The position numbers and the translations under genes are program-made. DNA of 64,000 nucleotides, from assembly GCF_018531375.1 (NCBI RefSeq), contig NZ_JAHBOH010000001.1:2604001-2668000 (forward strand), given 5' to 3'. The notes under the pieces were generated by a model. It was not told where the DNA came from. It worked only from the letters and a program-made list of their open reading frames with translations, and made no database searches. Below are positions 41,626 through 50,520 of the stretch, piece by piece. Origin of the DNA: Cellulomonas fulva. GTDB taxonomy: Bacteria; Actinomycetota; Actinomycetes; Actinomycetales; Cellulomonadaceae. Every line of letters begins with the position of its first letter. Within the stretch, counting starts at the first letter, position 1.

Positions 41626-43736
41626 CGGCCCGCGCGCGCTGGCTGGGGCTGGTGGTCGTGCTCGTCGTCGCGGTCGGCTCGGTGCTGGTGCTCGCCGCGG
41701 CCGACCGCACCCGCGGCACCGCCGCGACGGCCGGGCCCGACGGCGAGCCGACGCCGGCCGGTCCGCCGCCCGGCCCGCCCGACGCGACCGTGCCGCAGGT
41801 CGACACCGCGGCGCTCGTCGCCGCCGTGCCGCAGCGGGAGGTCGCCCGCCTGCCGGACGCGCGCGTGGCCGAGGACGTCCTGCCGCAGAGCAACCGCTGG
41901 TACAGCGGCCTCGTCTTCGGCGACCAGCCCGTGTTCGCGACGCCGCTGTCGTTCGCGGTCGAGGGGCCGGGCTTCACGATCGGGCTCCCGCAGCCGGTCG
42001 CCTCCGCGACCACGGTCGCAGGCCCGCACGTGGCCGCGCTGACCGTCGACGTCGGCGCCGCGAGCTACCGGGTCAGCGCCGCGGACCCGGTCGCCGTCAC
42101 GCTCGAGCTGCTGGACGACGCGGACCGCGTCCTCGGGCACGTCGCGCTCGCGGAGGGGTCACCCGTCGTCACGTTCACCGCAGCGCGTGACGTCACGGTC
42201 CGCACGACGACGGCCTCGGGCGCGCTCGTCACGGACCAGGGACCGGACCAGGGACCCGACCAGGGATCGGACCACGGACCCGCGACGGCGTCGGGCGACG
42301 TCGCCGGCACCACGTGGGGGCTCGTCGGGCCCGGGTACGACGAGGGCGCGAGCCGGCTCCGCGAGGGCGACGTCGTCGGGTGGTATGCGCTGCCCGCGGA
42401 CGCCTCGTCGGCCGCGCAGGACGCGCTCGCCGCCGCCGCGCAGCACCCGGTCGCGGGCGTCGACGTCACCTACGGCGTGGACGACGAGGTGGCGCGCACG
42501 ACGCTGACGTACCGCACGGGTGGTGCCGCGGCCTACGTCCTGAGCCCGCACCACCGCGTCGGCACCCAGCCGGAGCGCGCCGGGTGCGGCCTGGGCGAGT
42601 ACGCGAGCGTCGGGGGCGCGCTCGAGCTGTGCGCGGGGAGCGTGCTGACCGCGTACGCGCCCGTCACGACGGCCGTCGACGTCCCCGACCTCGACGGCGT
42701 CCCCCGGGGCCGGCTCGACGAGCTGCGCTCGACGCTCGCCGCCGACGTCGCCGCGACCCCCGCGTTCCCGTCGGACACCTACTTCGGGGGCAAGGCGCTG
42801 TTCCGGGCCGCGACGCTCGTCGTGCTCGGGGAGCGGCTCGGGGCGGACGACGTGGTCGCGGACCTGCGCGTCACCACGGAGTCGGCGCTGCGGGAGTGGG
42901 CGGAGCCGGACGGCTGCGAGCGGCGCGACGCGCGCTGCGTGGTCTACGACGCGTCCGCGCGGTCCGCGATCGGGCTCACCCCCTCCTTCGGGTCCGACGA
43001 GCTCAACGACCACCACTTCCACTACGGCTACCTGCTCGCGGCGGCGGGGCTGCTCGCGCAGGACCACCCGGCGCTCGCGACGGACCTCGCGCCGGTGCTG
43101 GACCTGCTCGCGGCGGACGTCGCCGCGGCCACGCCGGGCGCGGACCTCCCGCAGCTCCGCTCGTTCGACCCGTACCAGGGCCACTCCTGGGCGTCCGGGA
43201 CCTCGCCGTTCGCCGACGGCAACAACCAGGAGTCCAGCTCGGAGGCGGTCAACGCGTGGAACGGGCTGGGGCTGTGGGCCCGCGCGTCGGGCAATGACGC
43301 GCTCGCCACCCAGGCCGCCTGGCTGCAGTCGACCGAGTCGGCGGCGGCGCGCGCCTACTGGACCGACCCGACGGAGGTCGACGGGTTCGACCACACGATC
43401 GTCTCGCTGGTGTGGGGCGGGAAGCGGGACTACGCGACGTGGTTCAGCCCCGAGCCGGCCGCGATCCTCGGCATCCAGCTCATCCCGATGGGCCCGGCCC
43501 AGCGCGCCACGGCCACCGGGGTGGACCCCGAGCAGATCCTCGCGGCCGTCGACGAGGCCGCCGCCGGCGGCTACGACGTGCAGTTCGGCGGCTACCTCCT
43601 GGCGTACCGCGCGCTGGCGGGGCGGTCCGAGGCCGACGACGCGTGGGACGCGCTCGTGACGGCGCCGGACGTCGCGATCGACGACGGGACGTCCCGCACG
43701 GCTCTGCTGGCGTTCGTCGCCGACGCGGCGACCTGA
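41622..43736 (+). CDS. Glycoside hydrolase family 81 endo-beta-1,3-glucanase, membrane-anchored
   Basis: A 704-aa protein with an uncleaved-looking N-terminal hydrophobic helix (residues about 6-28) and a Pro-rich linker, so the enzyme is displayed outside the membrane. The GH81 hallmarks are LPQSNRWYSGLVFGDQPVF near residue 90, FGSDELNDHHFHYGYLLAAA near residue 455 (catalytic Asp region) and SFDPYQGHSWASG then DGNNQESSSEAVNAW (catalytic Glu region) near 510-545. A 12-bp repeat (DQGP units, about residue 205-220) makes an exposed loop. GH81 enzymes cleave beta-1,3-glucans internally; in the operon it would trim or release the polymer, as BcsZ does for cellulose. Confidence 0.92.
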   Translation: MTARARWLGLVVVLVVAVGSVLVLAAADRTRGTAATAGPDGEPTPAGPPPGPPDATVPQVDTAALVAAVPQREVARLPDARVAEDVLPQSNRWYSGLVFGDQPVFATPLSFAVEGPGFTIGLPQPVASATTVAGPHVAALTVDVGAASYRVSAADPVAVTLELLDDADRVLGHVALAEGSPVVTFTAARDVTVRTTTASGALVTDQGPDQGPDQGSDHGPATASGDVAGTTWGLVGPGYDEGASRLREGDVVGWYALPADASSAAQDALAAAAQHPVAGVDVTYGVDDEVARTTLTYRTGGAAAYVLSPHHRVGTQPERAGCGLGEYASVGGALELCAGSVLTAYAPVTTAVDVPDLDGVPRGRLDELRSTLAADVAATPAFPSDTYFGGKALFRAATLVVLGERLGADDVVADLRVTTESALREWAEPDGCERRDARCVVYDASARSAIGLTPSFGSDELNDHHFHYGYLLAAAGLLAQDHPALATDLAPVLDLLAADVAAATPGADLPQLRSFDPYQGHSWASGTSPFADGNNQESSSEAVNAWNGLGLWARASGNDALATQAAWLQSTESAAARAYWTDPTEVDGFDHTIVSLVWGGKRDYATWFSPEPAAILGIQLIPMGPAQRATATGVDPEQILAAVDEAAAGGYDVQFGGYLLAYRALAGRSEADDAWDALVTAPDVAIDDGTSRTALLAFVADAAT
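42234..42281. repeat. 12-bp repeats in the GH81 gene
   Basis: Four units of about gaccagggaccc at 42234, 42246, 42258 and 42270, in frame, encoding Asp-Gln-Gly-Pro variants in a loop of the N-terminal beta-sandwich part. Confidence 0.8.
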
Positions 43737-43746
43737 CGGCAGGGCG

Positions 43747-44607
43747 TCAACCGCGCGGTGCGCCGGCCGGTCCGTCCGAGGCGGTGCCCTCGCGGCTGTC
43801 GGGTGCCGGCGCGTCGTCTGGCGTCTCGGAGATGACGGGGGTGGGGGAGACCGCCTCGTCGTGCAGGGTGGTGGGAGCGCCTGCTCCGGGGCCGCGCCAC
43901 GAGGCGACGAGCCGCGCGACGATCGTCACCAGGAACACCTGGCCGACGAGCGCCTCGAACGTGGCGAGCCCGCGCCCGGCATAGCCCGCCGCGGTGAGGT
44001 CGCCGTAGCCGAGCGTCGTGAGCGTGGTGAACGAGAAGTACTGCAGCGCCCGTCCGTCGGCGACCTGGTCGCCGGCGAAGAACGGCGGGTCGAGCCACGC
44101 GATGACCCCGAACACGTGCGTGAAGCACATCCCGATGAGGAGGTAGCCCGACAACGCGGCCGCGATCGACCGGAGCGTGACGGTGCGTTGCTCGAGGACG
44201 CGCGCGAGCACGACGACGAGCGTGAAGAGCAGGACCAGGGCGAACGTGACGTCGATGATGCCGAGGGCGTCGGCGCGCGGCAGCACGACGAGCGCGCCCA
44301 CCGTCACGACCAGTCCGCCGCCCGCGACCACCTGCACGGTGCGCTGGAGCCGCCGCGAGGGGCGCGAGGTGCGTACCGCCAGCACCAGTGCGGACACGGT
44401 GAGCGCGGCGGTGACCACCTGGGCCCACACCGCAGTGGTGACGGCGAAGAGGACGTAGCACACGGCGAGGAGCACGAGCACGACCCCGTACAGGTCCGGC
44501 GCGACGGGACGGCGCGCCCGGCCCGTCCGGCCGGCCCCGGGCCGCGAGCGCGCGCCGTCACCGGCCGTCGCGCCCGATCCCGGTCCCGCTGCTGCCGCTT
44601 CCGTCAT
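43747..44607 (-). CDS. Ion channel protein (two-pore-segment potassium channel type)
   Basis: A 286-aa membrane protein. Four N-terminal helices (LYGVVLVLLAVCYVLFAVTT onward) are followed by two helices flanking the pore, with the K+ filter TTLGYGD in FTTLTTLGYGDLTAAG and the post-pore helix FLVTIVARLVASW. About 45 residues at each end are low-complexity and cytosolic. There is no RCK/TrkA-N domain. It converges on the GH81 gene with a 10-bp gap and lies downstream of the carotenoid operon without overlap, so it is probably a separate unit. Confidence 0.85.
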   Translation of the reverse strand: MTEAAAAGPGSGATAGDGARSRPGAGRTGRARRPVAPDLYGVVLVLLAVCYVLFAVTTAVWAQVVTAALTVSALVLAVRTSRPSRRLQRTVQVVAGGGLVVTVGALVVLPRADALGIIDVTFALVLLFTLVVVLARVLEQRTVTLRSIAAALSGYLLIGMCFTHVFGVIAWLDPPFFAGDQVADGRALQYFSFTTLTTLGYGDLTAAGYAGRGLATFEALVGQVFLVTIVARLVASWRGPGAGAPTTLHDEAVSPTPVISETPDDAPAPDSREGTASDGPAGAPRG

Positions 44608-44655
44608 GCCGACCCTCCGTCGCTCAGCCGGACGGTACCGCGATCCGCGGTCCGG

Positions 44656-45141
44656 TCAGGCGCGTTCCCACGCGGCGACGGGACCGGGCACCACGACGAA
44701 CGACGGGTGGGGACGCACCGACGTCGCCCGCAGACGAGCCGCCGCCTCGGGTGCGCGGGCGTCGAGCTTGGCCAGCAGGTGCTCGCGCTCGTGCGCGAGC
44801 TGGCCGTCCGTCACGACGAGCAGGCTCACGGCATCGGGGTGGGTGGGGCGGCCGGGTGGGTCGGTGGGCGATCCGCCCGGGCCGTCGGCGGGTCGTCGTA
44901 CGCGGATCCGGCCTCGGTCGAACCGGTACCCGCGCAGGTCGGCCTCGTCCGCGAGCGCCTCGAGGTACCGGCCCGCGGTCGCCAGCGGGACGGGCGCGGC
45001 GCGGAACCGCTCGAGCTGCGGGTGCCGGCTGTAGCCGCCCTCGGGCCGCAGGAGGACAGCCTGCGCGAGCAGGGCCTCCCGCCAGCACGCCACGAGGCCG
45101 GCCTGGTCGAGGTGCTCGGGGTGCAGCGACCAGAGCCGCAC
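44656..45141 (-). CDS. Pyrimidine dimer DNA glycosylase / endonuclease V family protein
   Basis: A 161-aa protein matching the Pyr_excise family (T4 endonuclease V-like): MRLWSLHPEHLD-type N-terminus with GTG, then ACWREALLAQAVLL and YSRHPQLERF. Members cut at cyclobutane pyrimidine dimers by glycosylase/AP-lyase action. The T4 enzyme uses its N-terminal Thr; here the N-terminus is Val/Met-Arg-Leu as in the bacterial branch, so activity should not be assumed identical. It begins 2 nt after the crtEb stop and is therefore the last gene of the carotenoid operon, linking pigment and UV repair. Confidence 0.8.
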   Translation of the reverse strand: MRLWSLHPEHLDQAGLVACWREALLAQAVLLRPEGGYSRHPQLERFRAAPVPLATAGRYLEALADEADLRGYRFDRGRIRVRRPADGPGGSPTDPPGRPTHPDAVSLLVVTDGQLAHEREHLLAKLDARAPEAAARLRATSVRPHPSFVVVPGPVAAWERA

Positions 45142-45143
45142 GG

Positions 45144-46055
45144 TCAGCCGATCGCCGCGATGATCAGGCCCTGCGTGATGGCGAACCCGGCCACCAGGTT
45201 GAGCCACAGGAACCGCCGCCAGCCGCGGTTCGCTCGTTCGCACTCGTCGTCGGTCAGGTCCCGGTAGGGCGCGATCGAGACCAGGTAGGCCACGGGGATC
45301 ACCGCGGCGAGCGCGGCGGGCAGACCGGTGGTCGCCATGAGGAGCGCGGCGAGCGCGTACCCGCCCATCGCGAGCCGGACCGTGCGCCGGGCGCCCAGGA
45401 CCGTGGCGACGGACGCGATGCCCGCGCCGCGGTCGGCGCGCACGTCCTGGACCGCGCCGAACGCGTGCGACGCGCACGCCCACGCGAAGAACGCGAGCAG
45501 GGTGGCGACCACGGGCCAGGTCATCGCACCGCCGGCGAGCACGACGCCGAGCACGGCCGGGCTGACGAAGTGCGTCGCGGACGTCGCGGAGTCCAGGCCC
45601 GGCCGCTCCTTGAACCGCAGGTGCGGTGCCGAGTACGCCACCACCGCCGCGACGCTCACGGCGAGGACCACCACGGCCCAGGGCTCGTCCGCGCGCAGGG
45701 CCAGCACGACGAGCGCGACGACGAACGGTGCGGTCGTCGCGACCGACCAGGCGATGACCGTGCGGTGCCACCGCACGTCCAGCACCACGCCCTCGATGCC
45801 GCCCTTGCGCGGGTTCGCGACGTCCGACTCGTGGTCGTAGACGTCGTTGATGCCGTACATCAGCAGGTTGTAGGGGATCAGGAAGAACAGCGTCCCGACG
45901 ACGAGCGCGACGTCGACGCCGCCGCCCGCGAGCAGGTACGCCGCCGCGAAGGGGTAGGCCGTGTCGATCCAGCTCAGCGGCCGCGACGTTCCGACCAGCT
46001 GGCGCAGCCCGGAGGGCCGCCCGTCGGCGGGCGCGGGAGCGACGTCCGCACTCAT
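45144..46055 (-). CDS. crtEb: UbiA-family prenyltransferase, lycopene elongase for C50 carotenoids
   Basis: A 303-aa polytopic membrane protein with about eight helices. The first Asp motif is NDVYDHESD (NDxxD type), preceded by LLMYGIN, and a second DVRADRGAGI segment follows. The order crtYe-crtYf-crtEb is that of the decaprenoxanthin/sarcinaxanthin clusters, where the enzyme adds two C5 units to lycopene. ATGA overlap with crtYf. Confidence 0.9.
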   Translation of the reverse strand: MSADVAPAPADGRPSGLRQLVGTSRPLSWIDTAYPFAAAYLLAGGGVDVALVVGTLFFLIPYNLLMYGINDVYDHESDVANPRKGGIEGVVLDVRWHRTVIAWSVATTAPFVVALVVLALRADEPWAVVVLAVSVAAVVAYSAPHLRFKERPGLDSATSATHFVSPAVLGVVLAGGAMTWPVVATLLAFFAWACASHAFGAVQDVRADRGAGIASVATVLGARRTVRLAMGGYALAALLMATTGLPAALAAVIPVAYLVSIAPYRDLTDDECERANRGWRRFLWLNLVAGFAITQGLIIAAIG

Positions 46056-46390
46056 GCCGTCGCCTCCGTCCGGTCGACGTGCGCCGGGGTGAGCAGCGCG
46101 TGCAGGGCCGGCAGCAGGAGCGCGGCGGCCCAGGGCCACGCCAGGTCCTCCACGGGGGTGAGCCACAGGCGCGGGCCGAGGAGCGACGCCTCGTCGTACC
46201 GGAACAGGTCCGCGGCGATCATCGCACTGTCGAACACGACCGTGAGGACCGACAGGACGGCCCCGGTCGCGATGGCGACGACGAGCAGGGCGGCCCCGCG
46301 GCGACCACGGCGCCGCTCGGTCGCGGCCGCCACGGTCAGCACGGCGGCGGACACGGCGAGGAACGGCACGGCGAGGGCGACGTAGGTCAT
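46052..46390 (-). CDS. crtYf: Lycopene/C50 carotenoid epsilon-cyclase subunit, small (CrtYf-like)
   Basis: A 112-aa integral membrane protein with three helices (YVALAVPFLAVSAAVLTVA, GAALLVVAIATGAVLSVL, AWPWAAALLLPALHALL). The heterodimeric cyclase subunits CrtYe and CrtYf are of this size, and the motif FDSAMIAADLFRYD with LTPVEDLAW matches the lycopene-cyclase domain. It overlaps both neighbours by ATGA. CrtYe/CrtYf naming follows gene order and size; which of the two corresponds exactly to which C. glutamicum subunit is not certain. Confidence 0.85.
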   Translation of the reverse strand: MTYVALAVPFLAVSAAVLTVAAATERRRGRRGAALLVVAIATGAVLSVLTVVFDSAMIAADLFRYDEASLLGPRLWLTPVEDLAWPWAAALLLPALHALLTPAHVDRTEATA

Positions 46391-46845
46391 CGGCGCACCT
46401 CCCCGGCGACGCGCTGCTGCGCGCCGCGCTCGTCGTGGCCGTCCGACGCCCCCGACGCCCCCGGACCCGGCGGCTGCGGTCCCGGCACCTGCGGCCGCAC
46501 GCGTGCCGGCGGCAGCGCGGACGCGAGCGCCGGCACCCGGGCGACCGCGGCGGCGACGACGAGGGTGACGTGGCACAGGAACGCGACGAACACGATCTCC
46601 TCGAGCGGGAGGTGGTCGACCACCCACACGCCCAGCAGCGCGCCGGAGTCGCCGCGTCCGTAGAACCCCGCACCGATCGCCAGCAGGTCCCATGCCAGGA
46701 AGAACGCGACCCCGAGCGCGACGACGGCGAAGGACGTGCGGCGGCCGCGCGCCGACCGCTGCCCCAGGGCCAGGCGCCACCGCAGGTCAATGGTCAGGAC
46801 CCCGGCCCAGGACACGAGCAGGCAGAGCAGGTAGGCCCCTCTCAC
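46387..46845 (-). CDS. crtYe: Lycopene/C50 carotenoid cyclase subunit (CrtYe-like)
   Basis: A 152-aa membrane protein with three helices (AYLLCLLVSWAGVLTIDL, SFAVVALGVAFFLAWDLLAI, EIVFVAFLCHVTLVVAAAV). The DLRWRLAL and DHLPLEEIVF segments are typical of the cyclase domain. The last 40 residues are Pro/Gly-rich and cytosolic. GTG start overlapping the crtI stop (GTGA), and ATGA with crtYf. Forms the gamma/epsilon cyclase with CrtYf. Confidence 0.85.
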   Translation of the reverse strand: MRGAYLLCLLVSWAGVLTIDLRWRLALGQRSARGRRTSFAVVALGVAFFLAWDLLAIGAGFYGRGDSGALLGVWVVDHLPLEEIVFVAFLCHVTLVVAAAVARVPALASALPPARVRPQVPGPQPPGPGASGASDGHDERGAQQRVAGEVRR

Positions 46846-48527
46846 GGGTGCACCCCCGCGGCATCGGCCGGCGTCGGGTCGGGACGTGCCGGGTCGGGTC
46901 GGGTCCGGCCGGGCCGGGCCGGGCCGGGTCGCGGCTCCGGCAGCGGTCCGCTCGACCGGTCGCCCCGCAGGCGCTTGGCGACGAGCTCCGCGCTGATCAG
47001 GCACATGGGCAGCCCGATGCCGGGGATCGTCGACCCGCCCGCGTACAGCAGCCCGGCCACGTGCGCGGACGCGTTGCGCCCGCGCAGGAACGCGCTCTGC
47101 CGGAGCGTGTGCGCCGGTCCCAGCGCGCCGCCGCGCCACGAGTGCAGGTCGCGCGCGAAGTCCCCGGGACCGACGGTCCGCCGCACCACGACGCGCTCGG
47201 CGAGGTCCGGCACCCCCGCCCAGGTGGAGATCGTCGCGATGGCCGCGTCGGCGACGCGCTCGACCACCGGGTCGCCGGTCCCCGCGATCCCGCCGGCCCC
47301 GAGGCCCGGGTCCGCGGGCACGGGGACCAGCACGAAGAGGTTCTCGTGGTCCGCGGGCGCGGTGCCGGGATCCGTCCGCGACGGCGTGCACACGTAGAAC
47401 GACGCCGGGTCCGGCACGCGCGCGCTCGCGCCGAGGACGGCGTCGAAGTTCGCCCGCCAGTCGCGTGTGAAGAACATCGAGTGGTGCGCGAGCTGCGGCA
47501 CGCGTCCGCGGACGCCGAGGTGCACCAGGACGGCACCCGGTCCGGGGTCGCGCCGGTCCCACCAGGACTGCGGGTAGGTCGCGAGCTCGTCGGGCAGCAG
47601 GCGGGTCTCGAGGTGGTGCAGGTCGCCCGCGCCGACGACGACGTCGGCGGTCACCAGGCTGCCGTCGGCGAGCTCGACGCCGACGACCCGGGCCGCTCGG
47701 TGCCCGGACCCGAGACCGGGGAGCCGGCCCGTGCGGGCGCCCCGCGCGCCGTCGTCGGGAGCCGTCCGGACGGCGGTCACCTGCTCGCCCGTCCGGATGC
47801 GCACGCCCGCGCGCTCCGCGACGCGGACGATCGCGTCGATGACCGCGCCGAAGCCGCCGCGCGGGTAGAGCACGCCGACGTCGAGGTCCGCGTGGCTCAT
47901 CAGGTGGTACAGGGCGGGGGCGCGCTCGGGGGACGTCCCCAGGAAGACGGCGGGGTAGCCCAGCACCTGGCGCGCGCGCGGGTCGCGGAACCGCCGGGCG
48001 ACGAGACCCTCGAGCGAGCGCCCGAGCAGCGGCGCCAGCCGCGGCGCGGCGCGCAACACCTCCGGGTGCAGCAGCCGCGTCGGACGCTCGAAGCTCGTGT
48101 AGAGGAAGCGGCGCAGCGCCAGGTCGTAGGCCTCGCGCGCCGACTCGAGGTGCTCGCGCAGGCGCGGCGCGGACCCCGGCTCGAGCACCTCGAACGCCTG
48201 CTCGGCGGCCCCGGTCCGGACGTCGACCCGCGGAGCGGCGCCCGCGACCGCCGGCTCGAAGAACACGCGGTAGGCCGGGTCGAGGCGGACCAGGTCGAGC
48301 TCGACCTCCGCGCTCGTGCCGAACAGCCGGAAGAAGTGGTCGAAGACCTCGGGCATGAGGTACCAGGACGGGCCCAGGTCGAACGTGAAGCCGTCCTGCT
48401 GCCACGTGGCCGCGCGCCCGCCGATCCGGTGCTGCTGCTCCAGGACCTCGACGTCGTACCCGTCCCGGGCCAGCAGGGCCGCGGTCGCGAGCCCGGCGAT
48501 GCCCGCGCCGATGACGGCGGCCCGCAT
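46842..48527 (-). CDS. crtI: Phytoene desaturase
   Basis: A 561-aa FAD-dependent desaturase that takes phytoene to lycopene. The N-terminal dinucleotide motif is VIGAGIAGLATAALLARDGY followed by LEQQHRIGGRA; the C-terminal FAD/carotenoid signature is LLYAGGSTIPGIGLPMCLIS. The last 35 residues are Pro/Arg/Asp repeats (PARPD), beyond the normal end. ATG overlaps the crtB stop as TGATG. Confidence 0.96.
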   Translation of the reverse strand: MRAAVIGAGIAGLATAALLARDGYDVEVLEQQHRIGGRAATWQQDGFTFDLGPSWYLMPEVFDHFFRLFGTSAEVELDLVRLDPAYRVFFEPAVAGAAPRVDVRTGAAEQAFEVLEPGSAPRLREHLESAREAYDLALRRFLYTSFERPTRLLHPEVLRAAPRLAPLLGRSLEGLVARRFRDPRARQVLGYPAVFLGTSPERAPALYHLMSHADLDVGVLYPRGGFGAVIDAIVRVAERAGVRIRTGEQVTAVRTAPDDGARGARTGRLPGLGSGHRAARVVGVELADGSLVTADVVVGAGDLHHLETRLLPDELATYPQSWWDRRDPGPGAVLVHLGVRGRVPQLAHHSMFFTRDWRANFDAVLGASARVPDPASFYVCTPSRTDPGTAPADHENLFVLVPVPADPGLGAGGIAGTGDPVVERVADAAIATISTWAGVPDLAERVVVRRTVGPGDFARDLHSWRGGALGPAHTLRQSAFLRGRNASAHVAGLLYAGGSTIPGIGLPMCLISAELVAKRLRGDRSSGPLPEPRPGPARPGRTRPDPARPDPTPADAAGVHP

Positions 48528-49405
48528 CAGCGCCACCCCGCCGGGAGCAGGGTGCGGGCGACCACGACCGCCTTCGCGGGTGCCGGCACCCGCACGCGCT
48601 CGCGCGCGATCGTCGCGGCGGGCGTCCGGCGCAGCCGGGCCGAGAGCGCGGCGAACAGGCCGTGCGCCGCCAGGACCGCGCGCCGGCTCGAGCGGGGGAG
48701 CGCGGCGATCGCGCGGCGGGCGGCGGCCAGGTCGGCGTCGACGTCGTCGAGCAGCGTGTCGCGCTGCGCGTCCGTGAGGGCCGCCGGGTCCAGGCCGGGG
48801 AAGTAGGCGCGGCCCAGGTCGTCCCGGTCCGCGGCGAGGTCCCGCAGGAAGTTCACCTTCTGGAAGGCCGCGCCCAGCCGGCGCGCGCCGGGGGCGAGGG
48901 TCGCATACCCGTCCGACCGCATCGCGGGGGTCGCGTCGGGCGCCGCGACGAAGATGCGCAGGCACATCAGCCCGACGACCTCGGCTGACCCGTACACGTA
49001 CTCGTCGAACGAGCGTCCGTCGTGGCTCGCCACGCCCAGGTCGGTCCGCATCGAGGCGAAGAAGGGCTCGACGAGGTCGGCGCCGATGCCGTGCTCGCGT
49101 GCCGTGCGGGCGAACGCGTGCACCACCAGGTTCGCGGAGAAGCCCGTGCGCAGCGCCTCGAGCGTCTCCTCCTCGAGGGCGTCCAGGTGCCGGGCGCGCT
49201 GCTCCGTCGTCAGGCCGAGGTCGGGCGCGTCCACGATCTCGTCGGCCACGCGCACCAGTCCGTACACCGTGCGCACGTGCCCCCGCACGGGCTCGTGCAG
49301 CAGCCGGCACGCGCGCCCGAAGGACGTCGAGTACTCGCCCACGACGGTGGCGGTGGCGGTCGCGGCCGCGTGGTCGTAGCGCGCGGCGCCGGTCAGGGGG
49401 GTCAT
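48527..49405 (-). CDS. crtB: Phytoene synthase
   Basis: A 292-aa squalene/phytoene synthase. The two Asp-rich substrate motifs are VRVADEIVDAP near residue 53 and DLAADRDDLGRAYFP near residue 190, with FQKVNFLRDLA between helices. It condenses two geranylgeranyl diphosphates to phytoene. ATGA overlap with crtE. Confidence 0.96.
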   Translation of the reverse strand: MTPLTGAARYDHAAATATATVVGEYSTSFGRACRLLHEPVRGHVRTVYGLVRVADEIVDAPDLGLTTEQRARHLDALEEETLEALRTGFSANLVVHAFARTAREHGIGADLVEPFFASMRTDLGVASHDGRSFDEYVYGSAEVVGLMCLRIFVAAPDATPAMRSDGYATLAPGARRLGAAFQKVNFLRDLAADRDDLGRAYFPGLDPAALTDAQRDTLLDDVDADLAAARRAIAALPRSSRRAVLAAHGLFAALSARLRRTPAATIARERVRVPAPAKAVVVARTLLPAGWR

Positions 49406-50520
49406 GCGGCACGCCCCTCACGGGTCCGCACCAGGCGCTCCACGTCGGCGAGGACGGAAGCGGGCAGGCCGGCCGCGAGGGTGAGCTCCCGCGCGGCCCG
49501 CAGGTGCTGCTCGACCAGCACCTCGACGGCCTCGCGCGAGCCGCACCGCTCGAGCTCGGTGCGCAGCAGCTGCGCGTCGGCGGCGGTCAGGGCGGGATCG
49601 CCGAGGTGCGCCGCGATCCGCGGCCACGCGCTGGTGGTGCGGGCGTGCGCGACGAGCGCGGTGAGCTTGCCCTCGCGCAGGTCGCCCAGCGTGCTCTTGC
49701 CGGTGACAGCCTCGTCGCCGAAGACGCCGAGCAGGTCGTCCCGCAGCTGGAAGGCGATGCCGAGCAGGCGTCCGACGCGCTGCAGCTCCGCCGTGGTCCG
49801 CGCGTCCGCTCCCGCCAGGACCGCGCCCGCGCACAGCGGCAGGCAGAAGGAGTAGGCCGCCGTCTTGAGCTCCGTGACGGTGAGGACCTCGGCGAGCGTC
49901 GGCGAGTCCACCCCGAGCGCGAGCCGGACGTCCTGCAGCTCGCCGGCCGCGGACGCCCCGACGGCCCGGTCGAGCAGGTCCAGGAGCGCGGCGACGACGC
50001 CCGGGGCCGCAGGCGTCGTGGCGAGCAGGCGGGTCGCGCCGACCAGGGCGAGGTCACCCGCGAGGATCCCGGCCGCGCGCCCGTAGCCGCGCGCCGCCGG
50101 GCCGGGCGCGCCTGCGTCCACGCCGCGCCGGGTGAAGGTCCCGACGACGTTCGGCCGGCCGCGCCGCACGTCGTCGTCGTCGATCACGTCGTCGTGCATG
50201 ACGAACGCCGCGTGCAGGAGCTCGACGGCGTCGGCGACGTGCAGGACGGCGGCCGGCCCCGCATCGGGACGGCCGTCCCGGCGGCAGGCCTGGTACGCCG
50301 CCGCGACCAGCGCGGGCCGCAGCCGGCGTCCGCCGCGCGTCGCGTCGCCCAGCGCGTCCCACAGCGCCGCGAGCTCCGGGTCGTGGTCCACGTCCGTCCC
50401 GGGTCCCGCGGCCAGGAACGCCTCGAGGGGTCCCGGGTGCGCGCCATGCTGCGGTAGCGCCGCTGCGTGCGGGTCCGGCGCCTGGACGCGGGGGCCGGGC
50501 GGGGCCCAGGTGGCGGTCAT
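49402..50520 (-). CDS. crtE: Polyprenyl (geranylgeranyl) diphosphate synthase
   Basis: A 372-aa trans-isoprenyl diphosphate synthase. The first Asp-rich motif is DDVIDDDDVRRG near residue 120, the second is FQLRDDLLGVFGDE near residue 265, and GKSTLGDLREGKLT is conserved. The chain length cannot be read directly, but a C20 product fits the operon. ATG overlaps the idi stop as ATGA. Confidence 0.94.
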   Translation of the reverse strand: MTATWAPPGPRVQAPDPHAAALPQHGAHPGPLEAFLAAGPGTDVDHDPELAALWDALGDATRGGRRLRPALVAAAYQACRRDGRPDAGPAAVLHVADAVELLHAAFVMHDDVIDDDDVRRGRPNVVGTFTRRGVDAGAPGPAARGYGRAAGILAGDLALVGATRLLATTPAAPGVVAALLDLLDRAVGASAAGELQDVRLALGVDSPTLAEVLTVTELKTAAYSFCLPLCAGAVLAGADARTTAELQRVGRLLGIAFQLRDDLLGVFGDEAVTGKSTLGDLREGKLTALVAHARTTSAWPRIAAHLGDPALTAADAQLLRTELERCGSREAVEVLVEQHLRAARELTLAAGLPASVLADVERLVRTREGRAA

